The notes beneath the pieces are model-generated. The model searched no databases. It was not told the DNA's origin and saw nothing but the letters and a program-made list of their open reading frames with translations. DNA of 64,000 nt, taken from NCBI GenBank assembly GCA_963665215.2, contig CAXXWW010000008.1:310001-374000 (forward strand). The letters are read 5' to 3'. Positions within the stretch are counted from its first letter, which is position 1. Each line of letters begins with the position of its first letter. Of this stretch, positions 24,039-32,159 are shown piece after piece. Source of the stretch: G963665215 sp963665215 (lineage in GTDB: Bacteria; Chloroflexota; Dehalococcoidia; Lucifugimonadales; CAUZJF01). The position numbers and the translations under genes are program-made.

Positions 24039-25405
24039 GAGGTTACGTCAATAGGTGTGTAAACGACATCAGGCGGCGACCTTCTCAGCCGTTGATTCAA
24101 TGGCGATTCCATCCGCATACTGTGCACCGAGATAGACGTCTTCGATCAACTCAGGGGCCTTCAGACGCCTGAAGCGCTGTTCGGCGACCATCAACATTTT
24201 CCAGATCACCGCTATCGCCCGATCGACCCTCTTGTAGCGCTTGGCGGCATCGGTCCGAAGCCTGAGGGCCGCGAAGGGTGATTCTACCGGGTTCGTCGTG
24301 CGAAGGTGCCCCCAGTGCTCCTTTGGGAAGTCATAGAAGGTGACCATGCGGTCCCATCCCGCTCCAAGGCCTCTGAGGCCGCCTCGTAGGAATGGTCGCC
24401 GCACCACCTGGTGAACACCGTCCTGAGCCGCTCAGCCTCTGTCCGAGTCGGCGCGTAGGGGATAGTACGCAGCATGAGCTTGGCCTGGTCCTGTTGTCGC
24501 TTTGGAAGCTTGGCGAGCACGTTTACGATCTTGTGGTTCCAGCAGCGTTGCTCTGCCGCCTGCGGATAGACGTTGCGCAGAGCTCCCCAGATGCCCAGGT
24601 GTCCGTCTCCAACCACCAGCCTCGGGCAGCTCAAGCCCCGGCGCTTGATGTCCCTGAGCACCTCGGACCAGTTCTCTGTGGACTCCCTGTATCCGGGAAC
24701 AGCGCTCACCACCACCTTGCTCCCGTCGCTCAGGGCCGCCATCACCACCAGTACCGCCGCCTTCTCCTTCTCAAGACCAGCCTTGACGTAGACTCCATCC
24801 ACCCACATGTAGACCACTTCCAGGTCATCGAGGGGCCGGCTGCGCCATTGGGCAAGCTCATCGTTCCACTTATCCTTCAACCGGGCCACCGTGCTCGCCG
24901 ATACCGGTGCGTCCTCTCCCAGCAGCCCCCGCAAAGCCAGATCGAAGTCGCCTTCGGATAGACCGTGCAGGTACAGCTCGGGGATCAACTCAGCAACCTT
25001 CCTGGTCCTGTTGACGAACAGCGGCAGCAGCCAGCTCTCGAACTGCTCCTCGGTATCGCGGACTCGCGGCCGCCTCAGCTGTATCGTTCCCGAACTCAGC
25101 GTAAGCCTCCGGGCTCTGCCGTATCCGTTCCGATAGCCGGTATCTGAGTCCGAGTCGGATCTGAGCGCCGACTTCGCCCTTCCCAGAAACGCCGTCACCT
25201 CCTCCTCCAGCAACTCCTGGATCAGCCTCTGGACCTGGCTTCGCACCCAATCCTCCAACTGCTCCCACTCCGGCCTTGACTCCGACCTACTCTCAGTGCT
25301 TTCCTTCCTCATGGGCGGTCTATCTCCTCTCTTGGGCCTCGAGCCCGTGTTGTTCAGAGAGAGGGTACACCGCCTGACTGTTTACACACTTTTTGAAGAT
25401 ACCTC
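24039..25405 (-). mobile_element. IS256-family insertion sequence, copy 1 (1367 bp, inactive)
   Basis: Bounded by a perfect 8-bp target duplication CTTTCTCA (24031-24038 and 25406-25413). Termini are GAGGTTACGTCAATAGGTGT and, inverse at the far side, GAGGTATCTTCAAAAAGTGT, imperfect inverted repeats that both continue as GTAAAC...TCAGGCGG. It is one base shorter than the other three copies because of the transposase frameshift. The insertion is 16 bases upstream of the E1alpha start codon. Confidence 0.93.
24069..25312 (-). pseudogene. IS256-family transposase with 1-base deletion
   Basis: Nearly identical to the 414-aa transposases of copies 2-4, but one base is missing near 24357 (CCCATCCCGC, where copy 3 reads CCCAGTCCCGC). 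The frame breaks after EALERD and is regained in the neighbouring frame at WGHLRTTNPVESPFAALRL. The catalytic Glu region is thus separated from the two upstream Asp residues. It also differs by ESWLL in place of ESRLL. This copy cannot make an intact transposase but could be mobilised in trans. Confidence 0.93.
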
Positions 25406-25529
25406 CTTTCTCATCACAGTGCATACTGTTGCGGAAAAGGTTTTCCTCACGCTTGGAGTGTGATCATATCATCACTGGACTTCGTCACATGATGTGTGAA
25501 GTCAAGAACGCCCCGACGCAGCACTGGCG

Positions 25530-25610
25530 CTAATACATGATTAAACCGCCGCTGAGGTTGATTGTTGCCCCGGTGATGGAGGCTGCATTGGGCGCGGTTA
25601 CGTCTACCTG
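25530..25610 (-). pseudogene. C-terminal scrap of a short-chain dehydrogenase/reductase
   Basis: Minus-strand codons read VDVTAPNAASITGATINLSG followed by GLIMY and a stop at 25530. This matches the usual SDR ending (xxASxITGxxxxVDGG). Nothing of the Rossmann or YxxxK regions is present on the 5' side, where the plus-strand peroxiredoxin begins. It is a remnant of a lost gene. Confidence 0.55.
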
Positions 25611-25645
25611 TATAATGGTCCCAGTCGAATCAGGAGGTGCGCCTC

Positions 25646-26161
25646 GTGGCAGATGTCGGACAGCCGGCCCCGGACTTCACCCTGGTAGACCACAATCGTC
25701 AGCAGGTCACCCTCAGCCAATTCAGGGGGAAGAAGAATGTCGTCCTCTCCTTCTTCGTCCTAGCCTTTACCGACGGTTGAACCAGCCAGATCTCCTCGTT
25801 TCGGGAATACAACTCGAAATTCCAGGAGAGAGATACTCAGGTACTGGGTATAAGCGCCGACGCCCGACCCACACTGGCTGCCTATACCCTGTCGTTAGGG
25901 CCCTCCGAATCATATCCCGTTCCGTTACTCAGTGATTTTCACCCTCACGGTAGGGTGATAATGAGCTACGGGCTATACAACGAAGAGAAGGGGACCTCGT
26001 ACCGTGCCGTGGTGATAGTCGACAAGGAGGGTACTATTAGATTCATGCGGACCTATAAGACCATTGTCATTCCCGGCCCTACCGGTCAAGGAGTTGTACA
26101 ATCGGACCTGGACCCCGCAGACATCCTGGCAGAGGTGGATAAGTTTCAGCTCTCTTCTTAG
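25646..26161 (+). CDS. Peroxiredoxin with in-frame TGA at the peroxidatic cysteine position (candidate selenoprotein)
   Basis: The frame runs from GTG 25646 (AGGAGGT upstream) to TAG 26159-26161 with a single internal stop, TGA at 25778-25780 (codon 45). The product would be 171 aa. The N-terminus ADVGQPAPDFTLVDHNRQQV and FRGKKNVVLSFFVLAFTDG are typical AhpC-TSA/AhpE-like peroxiredoxin. The next residue should be the peroxidatic Cys of the TxxC motif; it is TGA, followed by TSQISSFREYNSKFQE. The rest (LGISADARPTLAAY, DFHPHGRVIMSYGLYNEEKG) is intact with no indel. Selenocysteine at exactly this position is known in bacterial PrxU-type proteins. A Cys-to-stop nonsense mutation is the alternative. 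A hairpin suited to a bacterial SECIS follows the TGA. A VOC gene lies 67 bases downstream. Confidence 0.75.
25791..25829 (+). promoter_or_regulatory. Candidate bacterial SECIS hairpin after the TGA codon
   Basis: Outer stem UCUCCU (25791-25796) with AGGAGA (25824-25829), small internal loop, inner stem UUUCG (25799-25803) with CGAAA (25815-25819). The 11-base apical loop begins with GG and starts 23 bases after the UGA. Bacterial SECIS elements require a stem-loop inside the coding region with the apical loop roughly 16-37 bases after UGA and a G near its start, so this fits. It was folded by eye only. Confidence 0.5.
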
Positions 26162-26228
26162 TGCGGTAGGAGCTGTGCCGAGGTTGCTGGGGGGTAAGTC
26201 CAGTAATATCAACGCGAGAGGTGAGGAT

Positions 26229-26645
26229 ATGCCGAAGATCAAGCACATCGGAATCACGACAAACGACCCGGGGGCGACCGCCGACTTCTTCATAAATACG
26301 TTCGGGCTAGTCGAGGTGGCAAGGGCTCCGGATAACAAGAGTGCGATTCTGAGCGACGGCTACATTAACGTGACAATCCTGAAGTTTCGGTACGACCGCT
26401 ATGGCGGGGGCTATCCCGGTCTGCACCACCTTGGCTTCCAGGTGGAGGACATTGACCAGACGGGAGAGGTCATAGAACGTGAAGGCGGGCACGAGCTCAC
26501 GGAATGGAACAAGAACTACGGGAACAGAGAAGGGACGCCCGATAACTGGATCGGTGAGAAGAAGTATATGACCCCCGAAGGGATCTCCCTTGACGTCAAC
26601 CGGACCGGCTGGAAGATGAGACCGGGGGGCGTTAGGGGGGAATGA
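26229..26645 (+). CDS. VOC-superfamily (glyoxalase/bleomycin-resistance fold) protein
   Basis: 138 aa, start chosen at MPKIKHIGITTNDPGATADF after GAGGTGAGG. Two beta-alpha-beta-beta-beta modules are visible: KHIGITTNDPGATADFFINT with VTILKF, then GLHHLGFQVEDIDQTGEVIE with EGISLDV. Candidate metal ligands are His6 and His64 (first strand of each module) and an acidic residue near the end (PEGISLDVNRT). Such proteins include dioxygenases, isomerases and binding proteins, so no reaction is named. It follows the peroxiredoxin closely and may be co-transcribed. Confidence 0.82.
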   Translation: MPKIKHIGITTNDPGATADFFINTFGLVEVARAPDNKSAILSDGYINVTILKFRYDRYGGGYPGLHHLGFQVEDIDQTGEVIEREGGHELTEWNKNYGNREGTPDNWIGEKKYMTPEGISLDVNRTGWKMRPGGVRGE

Positions 26646-26814
26646 GCTACGCACCTGAAGGTCTCTTATCCCTTTGGAGGCCCTTTGGCTGACCGACTCA
26701 CAGGTCGAGGATAACTTCTACGGCAGCGCCGTCAGGGTATGCTCCCTGTAGCGGTTGCCGGCGCCGGGGGCGCCCAGCCGCCGCCATCGATGCGGAACGT
26801 TCCGGTCGAGACTC

Positions 26815-28131
26815 CTACGAGTTCCTCGCCAGCACCGCTCGAAGAGCGGTCAGGTACGCGTCCACTTCGCCTTCGCCCATCGGAGTGGAAACGGCGCCGT
26901 TGAGGCTGGGCGAAGTCCATATCCCCTCGTTCATGAGTCCCAGGAATACCTGCTGGCGGCGTTCCACGTCGTTTGACCGAGCCTCCAGGGCGCTTCGGAT
27001 TAGGCGGTCGTTGAAGTGGACGCCGAAGAGCGCTCCCAGTCCCGTCACCTGGACGGGGATCTCGAACTCCCCACATACCGCCCTAATCCCCTCTCGCAGG
27101 CGCTCCGTGAGTCTGTCCAGCCGCTCGTAGACTTCGGGCGTCAGCTCCTCGAAGGTGACAGCGCCGCTGACCATGCTCAACGGATTCCCGTTGAACGAGC
27201 CCGAATGGCCGACGTGGCGTTCGTTTTCCCGCGAGCTGTACAGCTCCATGATCTCCCGTTTGCCGCCGAAGGCGCCGAGGGGCGTCCCGCCACCGACAGA
27301 CTTGCCCAACGCCGTCAGGTCGGGATACACGTCGAACAGCCCTTGACCTGCGCCCGGGCCCGCGCGCAAGCTGCACACCTCGTCGAAGACCAGCACGATC
27401 CCGTTCTGGGCTGTGACTTCCCTTAAAGTGTCCAAGTACTCTTTCTCCGCCTGAATGAAGCCGGCCGCTCCCATCAGTGGTTCGACGATGACCGCGGCCA
27501 GCTCGTCCCTGTGCTCGTGCACTATTTCTCGGGCGGCCACCGCATCGTTGAAGGGGAGGATAACTATCTCGTCCATCATGGAGCGCGGAATCGCGGGGAG
27601 GTTAGGTACAGGGACCGGGCGGTCTGGGTCTGTGCTGCCGTCGAACGCCACAGCATCGTAGAGCCCGTGATAGGCCCCATCCACCTTGGCGATTTTGGAG
27701 CGGTCGGTGAAGGCCCTGGCAACGTGGATGCAGTTCATCGTTGCCTCGGTCCCCGAGTTGGTAAAGCGGACCATCTCCACCGACTTGATCCGCTCGCAGA
27801 TGATCCTGGCCAGCCTCACATGCGACTCATGGGGCGCATGGAACGAAACTCCCATGGCTAACCGCTCCTCGAGCGCTTTGACCACGGCGGGGTGAGCGTG
27901 GCCCAGTGGAAGCGAGCTGTTATTGCCAAAAAAGTCCAGCCGCTCTACGTTGTCCACGTCCCAGATGTGGCACCCCTTTCCGCGGTCCCAAAACAGGGGA
28001 TAAGGTTCCCAGCCGGTCCCCCTGGTAACCCCGTCCGGCAGATAGCGGTTGGCCTGCTCCAAGATAGCCCTGGACCTGGGTGATTGCTCGATGTAAGTTG
28101 CTCGTTCGCGGTACGATCTCGTTGCGGTCAC
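26815..28131 (-). CDS. Class III aminotransferase, glutamate-1-semialdehyde aminomutase-like
   Basis: 438 aa from GTG 28131, preceded by GAAGGA; the reading open to 28422 overlaps the neighbouring gene and is not conserved. PLP-enzyme features in order: FGNNSSLPLGHAHPAVVKAL, RFTNSGTEATMNCIHVARAF (PLP-phosphate cup), AAVIVEPLMGAAGFI, VLVFDEVCSLR (Asp to pyridine N) and LGKSVGGGTPLGAFGGK with the Schiff-base Lys. GHSGSFNGNPLSM is the following phosphate-binding loop. It resembles GSA aminomutase, but as an accessory paralogue beside a phosphotriesterase-like gene it probably acts on another amino substrate. Confidence 0.88.
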   Translation of the reverse strand: MTATRSYRERATYIEQSPRSRAILEQANRYLPDGVTRGTGWEPYPLFWDRGKGCHIWDVDNVERLDFFGNNSSLPLGHAHPAVVKALEERLAMGVSFHAPHESHVRLARIICERIKSVEMVRFTNSGTEATMNCIHVARAFTDRSKIAKVDGAYHGLYDAVAFDGSTDPDRPVPVPNLPAIPRSMMDEIVILPFNDAVAAREIVHEHRDELAAVIVEPLMGAAGFIQAEKEYLDTLREVTAQNGIVLVFDEVCSLRAGPGAGQGLFDVYPDLTALGKSVGGGTPLGAFGGKREIMELYSSRENERHVGHSGSFNGNPLSMVSGAVTFEELTPEVYERLDRLTERLREGIRAVCGEFEIPVQVTGLGALFGVHFNDRLIRSALEARSNDVERRQQVFLGLMNEGIWTSPSLNGAVSTPMGEGEVDAYLTALRAVLARNS

Positions 28132-28216
28132 TACACGTCCTTCAATGCGCCGGGCAGCGGGGTGCCTGATCGGCAAATGTGGGTCTTCCAGGTACTCGCC
28201 GATCGGCTGACCTTTC

Positions 28217-29281
28217 TCACGCCTGCCCTGGTCGGGCGAAGGTGAGCGCGTTCCTGGGGTTGTCCACCAGGATGTCGTGGACGGCCTCCTCGGTGTAGTC
28301 GCGGCGCCGCATTCGGGGGACGACGTTTGCCAGGATGTGGAAGTAGCCGGGTCCCCCGTTCCTGGCAAAGCTCTTCTCAGAAGCGGTGTCGTGGGCCACG
28401 AGGACTTTGTCGCCGTACCCACGGGAGCTGATCCAGGCGATGTCGTCCATCCGTTTGGCGTCGCTCGGCATGTCGATCTTGGAATTGTAGTACGACTTCT
28501 CGTTGCCGAAGAGGTCCCACTCGAGGTAGCAACCGCTCTCCGCGATCTGCTTCAAGGTGCTCTGCAGAAAGACAGTCCGGTCAAGGTGGCCCATAATTGT
28601 GTGGCCCAGGTCCGCTCCGACCTCACGGAGGACCTTTATGATCTCCAGGGGAGCCACCTCGTCTCGCCCGGGGTGAATGAGAAGAGGCGCTCCGGTCAGC
28701 CTCTGTGCGCGTCCGGAGGCACGCAGCACCTTGCGCTCGTTGTCGGCAAGGGGCCACGAGCACCCGACCTCGCCGATTATTCCCGACCTTATGCCCGTGG
28801 GCTCCAGGACCCGGGTGGGGGTCGACGCCACAAACTCCCACCTGGAGGTCGGCGCTCCCTCAGTCACATCGCGCACGATCTCCTCGACTATGTCGTCCTC
28901 GCTCCGACCGCTCATGTCGGCGGGATGGGTGTGCGCAACATAGTAGGAGGTGCCCATTATGATATTGACCCCCGTGGCCCGGGAGATGCGGGCCAAGCCC
29001 GCCGGGTCTCGCGCCACGTCTATGGGCGTGCACTCCACCAGAGAATTCCCGCCGTACTGCTTGTAGAGATCGACCTCCTCGATCGCGGCAGGGACGTCGG
29101 ACATTAAGCCGCCATGCGGGTCCTTGTAGTGGGCGCCTCTGGCGGTGGCCTCTCTCGGAAGCAGCGCGAACGACGTTGTGTCCAGTAGCAGGTGCTCGTG
29201 GGTGAGGGTAACGCCGAGTGCCTCAGGGTCTATTAGACCGAGCACCGTCTGGACCTTGCCCACCTGGTTGTGGTCTGTCAT
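28217..29281 (-). CDS. Phosphotriesterase-family metal-dependent hydrolase
   Basis: 354 aa. VTLTHEHLLLDT carries the HxH of metal site alpha. The bridging position is GEVGCSWPL, a Glu where classical phosphotriesterases have carboxylated Lys, as in the PTE-homology proteins. LLIHPGRDE and IMGHLDRTV provide the beta-metal histidines and KVLVAHDTASEKSF the final Asp. Lactonase or ester hydrolysis is more likely than organophosphate activity. It reads into the aminotransferase 85 bases downstream, a probable operon. The IS1595 element begins just upstream. Confidence 0.87.
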   Translation of the reverse strand: MTDHNQVGKVQTVLGLIDPEALGVTLTHEHLLLDTTSFALLPREATARGAHYKDPHGGLMSDVPAAIEEVDLYKQYGGNSLVECTPIDVARDPAGLARISRATGVNIIMGTSYYVAHTHPADMSGRSEDDIVEEIVRDVTEGAPTSRWEFVASTPTRVLEPTGIRSGIIGEVGCSWPLADNERKVLRASGRAQRLTGAPLLIHPGRDEVAPLEIIKVLREVGADLGHTIMGHLDRTVFLQSTLKQIAESGCYLEWDLFGNEKSYYNSKIDMPSDAKRMDDIAWISSRGYGDKVLVAHDTASEKSFARNGGPGYFHILANVVPRMRRRDYTEEAVHDILVDNPRNALTFARPGQA

Positions 29282-29329
29282 ATGTGTCGAGAACGGTGAT
29301 TATCTACTTGACACAAGGCTAAACCTATG

Positions 29330-29482
29330 TTAGTCTTTATCTATGGACTTCGGAGCATTGTCAATCAGTCGGTCTAACTCCCGCTTCGCCTTCTTCCCGA
29401 ACAACTTTTCGGCAACCTCCGAGTCCGACTTCTCCGCGATATTCTTCGGCAGTAACTTCTTCCTCTTAGGAGCCTGAGCCAT
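29330..29482 (-). CDS. Small basic passenger protein divergent from IS1595 transposase
   Basis: 50 aa (MAQAPKRKKLLPKNIAEKSD through KKAKRELDRLIDNAP), highly charged. The start codon is good: TAGGAGG lies 9 bases upstream on the minus strand. Its ATG shares the same CATG as the transposase ATG on the other strand (29480-29483), so the two genes are back-to-back with overlapping start codons. Short basic ORFs accompany some IS1595 elements, so it is probably part of the element. Function unknown. Confidence 0.5.
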   Translation of the reverse strand: MAQAPKRKKLLPKNIAEKSDSEVAEKLFGKKAKRELDRLIDNAPKSIDKD

Positions 29483-30374
29483 GACTACTACCAACCTCCT
29501 AACCCTGGTTGATAACTTCAACACCGACGCCAAGTGCCGCGAACTCCTGGAGCGCCTGCGCTGGCCTTCGGGGGTAGCCTGCGTTCGTTGCGGCTCCCTG
29601 AGCATATCCGAGATAGACAACAGAAACCAGTACGACTGCAACGATTGCCGTTACCAATTCTCCGTTACGGCTGGGACTATGATGCACGACTCCCACCTGT
29701 CCCTCCGCAAGTGGTTTATGGCTGTCTACCTCATGTGCGAGTCCAAGAAGGGCATGTCGGCTCTCCAGATTAAGCGAACCCTGGGAGTAGCCTATAAGAC
29801 CGCCTGGTATCTCTGCCATCGCATCCGCGCTGCCATGGGCAACGACCCCTTGACCGGCCCGACGTTGCTCGGAGTAGTCGAAGTGGACGAAACCCTGGTA
29901 GGCGGCAAGACACGGGGCAAGGGACGGGCCTACAAGGGCAACAAGACCTGGGTCGCTGGAGCCATCCAGCGGGACGGCAACGTTCGCTTGGAGCGCATCC
30001 CTAACGTGCGGCGTCATACCCTTCACGACTTTATCAACCGGACGGTCCACGACAAGGCGGAGGCTATCTACACCGACGAACTGGCATCCTACCTGGGGAT
30101 TGCTGACAACAATACCCGGCATGAGACCGTCAACCACTCTATCGAGCAATGGGTCTTGGGAGACGTTCATACTAATAGCATCGAAGGCGTCTGGTCGCTG
30201 TTCAAGCGGAGCATCGTCGGAGCGTTCCATAAGGTGAGCGTGAAGCATCTGGACCGCTATCTCGAAGAGTTGGAGTGGCGGTACAACAATCGAGATAACA
30301 ACCATATCTTCGTCGATACCCTCCGTCGTATCATCAACACCGAGCATCTCACCTATCAAGAATTGGTAGCCTGA
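29481..30374 (+). CDS. IS1595-family transposase
   Basis: 297 aa. The N-terminal zinc ribbon CVRCGSLSISEIDNRNQYDC continues to NDC. Then FSVTAGTMMHDSHLSLRKWF, a hallmark of ISXO2-like transposases. DDE-type catalytic core: GVVEVDETLVGGKTRGKGR (first Asp), AIYTDELASYLG (second Asp), HTNSIEGVWSLFKRSIVGAF (Asn/Glu of the final motif). TAGGAG precedes the ATG at 8-base spacing. The gene appears intact. Confidence 0.93.
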   Translation: MTTTNLLTLVDNFNTDAKCRELLERLRWPSGVACVRCGSLSISEIDNRNQYDCNDCRYQFSVTAGTMMHDSHLSLRKWFMAVYLMCESKKGMSALQIKRTLGVAYKTAWYLCHRIRAAMGNDPLTGPTLLGVVEVDETLVGGKTRGKGRAYKGNKTWVAGAIQRDGNVRLERIPNVRRHTLHDFINRTVHDKAEAIYTDELASYLGIADNNTRHETVNHSIEQWVLGDVHTNSIEGVWSLFKRSIVGAFHKVSVKHLDRYLEELEWRYNNRDNNHIFVDTLRRIINTEHLTYQELVA

Positions 30375-31038
30375 CTATCATCAAAAACGGCGGTTTGAGC
30401 AGCCTGTAGATTGCTTCTTGCGGCAAAGCTCTCTAGGATTGTCAAATATCCGAGCGACTTCGTGCTTGTTGGTCTTCAATACCAACGGTATCGGGAACCC
30501 ATATGCCAAGGCCAGCCAGTTGGTTAAAGAGTTGAAACATTTCAGCCTTCAATCGCGCATGCTGTCCCACAAATTCCCCTTGAGACAACATGAACCTAGG
30601 GGTGTCGTGTAATCTGGTCCTATTTTGCATTCTGCTTGGCGCCTCTGCAGGCTCTAAATTCCCGCACGTTCGCATAGCGTAAATCTAGTACGGCCATGAG
30701 TCCATGAATACTTTACGGCGCTGCGCTAGCACTCCCTATCATAATGGCCGCAAAGGGCATCAACGCACTGAGGACTGGCTCTATACTCGTCAAGGTTGAA
30801 TCCAAACGGGTTGCAAAACCGCCGAAGTCAGCGAAATATGCCAAGCACGCTGGAAGCCCGGTGAAAGTAGACCAATTGATGACCTTCCACAGTATCCGCA
30901 TTTAGCCATGCTAACCCGCCCTCGTGGTTGCGTCCAGTAGATAATTACCTATGAAACTACCATGGCTCTCGTCGAGGATGGTGCGTTGCTTGGGTCGGCA
31001 GCTTGATAGGGGGAATTTCGGATTAGGGGGGTACCCTC
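30375..31038. other. 664-base intergenic region, no gene recognised
   Basis: ORFs of 60-77 codons on either strand show no recognisable product. The one element is the palindromic repeat copy B at 30956-31009. The part next to the transposase may include the undetermined IS1595 end. Confidence 0.4.
30956..31009 (+). repeat. Palindrome-containing repeat, copy B (30 bases upstream of oxidoreductase gene)
   Basis: ACCATGGCTCTCGTCGAGGA then TGGT: arms ACCAT and ATGGT surround a CTCG/CGAG dyad. The following GTGCGTTGCTTGGGTCGGCA and GGGGGAATTT tract is also shared with copy C. It lies 30 bases before the ATG at 31039, a position suited to a repressor operator. Confidence 0.6.
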
Positions 31039-31989
31039 ATGGCGCAGATACGAGCCGCTGTCGTCGGATGTGGAGGACGTGGGCGGGGACACATGCGCGC
31101 CCTGAATGCATTTGACGACGTGGAGCTGGCCGCCGTGTGCGACCCAATAGAGGCGCTACGAGACGCCGCGGGCGATGAGTTTGGCGTGGTCCAGCGCTAC
31201 GCCGAGCTCGACGAGATGCTGGACGCCGAGCGGCTCGACGCCGTTTTCGTCGCAGTGCAGGCGCACCTGAACGGACGGGTCGCGCTGCCGATCCTGGAGC
31301 GCGGCGTCAACACCCTGGTGGAAAAACCGCCCGGCATGAGCGTCGCAGAGACCGTGGCCCTACGCGACGCCGCGGCCCGCACCGGCGCGAAGGGCATGGT
31401 GGGCTGGCAGCGCCGCTTCCATCCCATCATCGTCAAGGCGAGGGAGATGGTCGAGGCCCGCGGGCCCATTACCCAACTGGTCGGCGAGTTCCACAAGAGC
31501 ATTACACGGCTGGCCGCCGGCGGGAAGTTCCCCAAGATCGTACTGGACAACATGTTATTTGAGACGCCCATTCACGCGATAGACCTCGTGCGCGCCCTCG
31601 CCGCCTCGAAGGTGGCGGAGGTCCACAGCATCGTGCGCCGCACCACCTCACCCTACAAGGACGTACACGCCGCTCTGGTGTTGTTCGAGAACGGCTGCGT
31701 CGCCCAGATATCCGCCAACTATACCACCGACGCGCGCCTCCAGCGGTACGAGATTCACGGGCGTGATATCTCCGCCTACATCGAGGGGATCACACAGGGG
31801 GTCGTCTTCTGCGACGGTGAGCGCCACGAGCTGTCTGGCGGGGGAAAGAACGACACCGAGATTCAGGCCCGTTACTTCATCGACTGCGTCAAGGACGACC
31901 GACCTGTAAGCCTTGCCGCCGCCAACCTCGACGAGGGGGTCAAGACAATGGAACTGGCCGAGGAGATACTCGCGGGCCTACGACCCTGA
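31039..31989 (+). CDS. Gfo/Idh/MocA family oxidoreductase
   Basis: 316 aa. Rossmann motif AAVVGCGGRGRGHMRALN, Asp in LAAVCDP for the NAD ribose, EKPPGMSVAETVALRDAA with the catalytic Lys, and the GWQRRFHPII stretch. Active-site residues Asp/His occur in FETPIHAIDLVRAL. It is shorter than the other family members. The putative operator repeat lies directly upstream. Its substrate is unknown; the pectin-lyase-like gene 1.4 kb downstream suggests a sugar product, but this is only context. Confidence 0.9.
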   Translation: MAQIRAAVVGCGGRGRGHMRALNAFDDVELAAVCDPIEALRDAAGDEFGVVQRYAELDEMLDAERLDAVFVAVQAHLNGRVALPILERGVNTLVEKPPGMSVAETVALRDAAARTGAKGMVGWQRRFHPIIVKAREMVEARGPITQLVGEFHKSITRLAAGGKFPKIVLDNMLFETPIHAIDLVRALAASKVAEVHSIVRRTTSPYKDVHAALVLFENGCVAQISANYTTDARLQRYEIHGRDISAYIEGITQGVVFCDGERHELSGGGKNDTEIQARYFIDCVKDDRPVSLAAANLDEGVKTMELAEEILAGLRP

Positions 31990-32159
31990 TACATGCTGTC
32001 TCGTCCCGGTGCGCTTTCTCGCGATTCCCGATCCCCCCTCGACGTGCTTTATTCCCTGTTGTTGTCCGGGGCGCCAGCATGCGCCGCATCCGGGAGCGAT
32101 GCGTCTGACGTTGCCGGATGCCCACGGCTCGCGACTCTCTGCACTTTGATGGCGTCCCT

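Larger units (their letters stand above)
29330..30374 (+). mobile_element. IS1595-family insertion sequence (coding part; ends not resolved)
   Basis: Limits given are those of its two ORFs. I could not identify convincing terminal inverted repeats or a target duplication in the flanks, so the element may be partly decayed at its ends. Confidence 0.7.

Noticed and set aside
29290..30430. Terminal inverted repeats of the IS1595 element
   Set aside because: A partial similarity (GTTAGTC/GATAGTC ends) between 29318-29336 and the inverse of 30373-30396 is too weak, and no target duplication flanks it.
30713..30901. 62-aa minus-strand ORF with a hydrophobic segment
   Set aside because: No ribosome-binding site or recognisable family; treated as non-coding.
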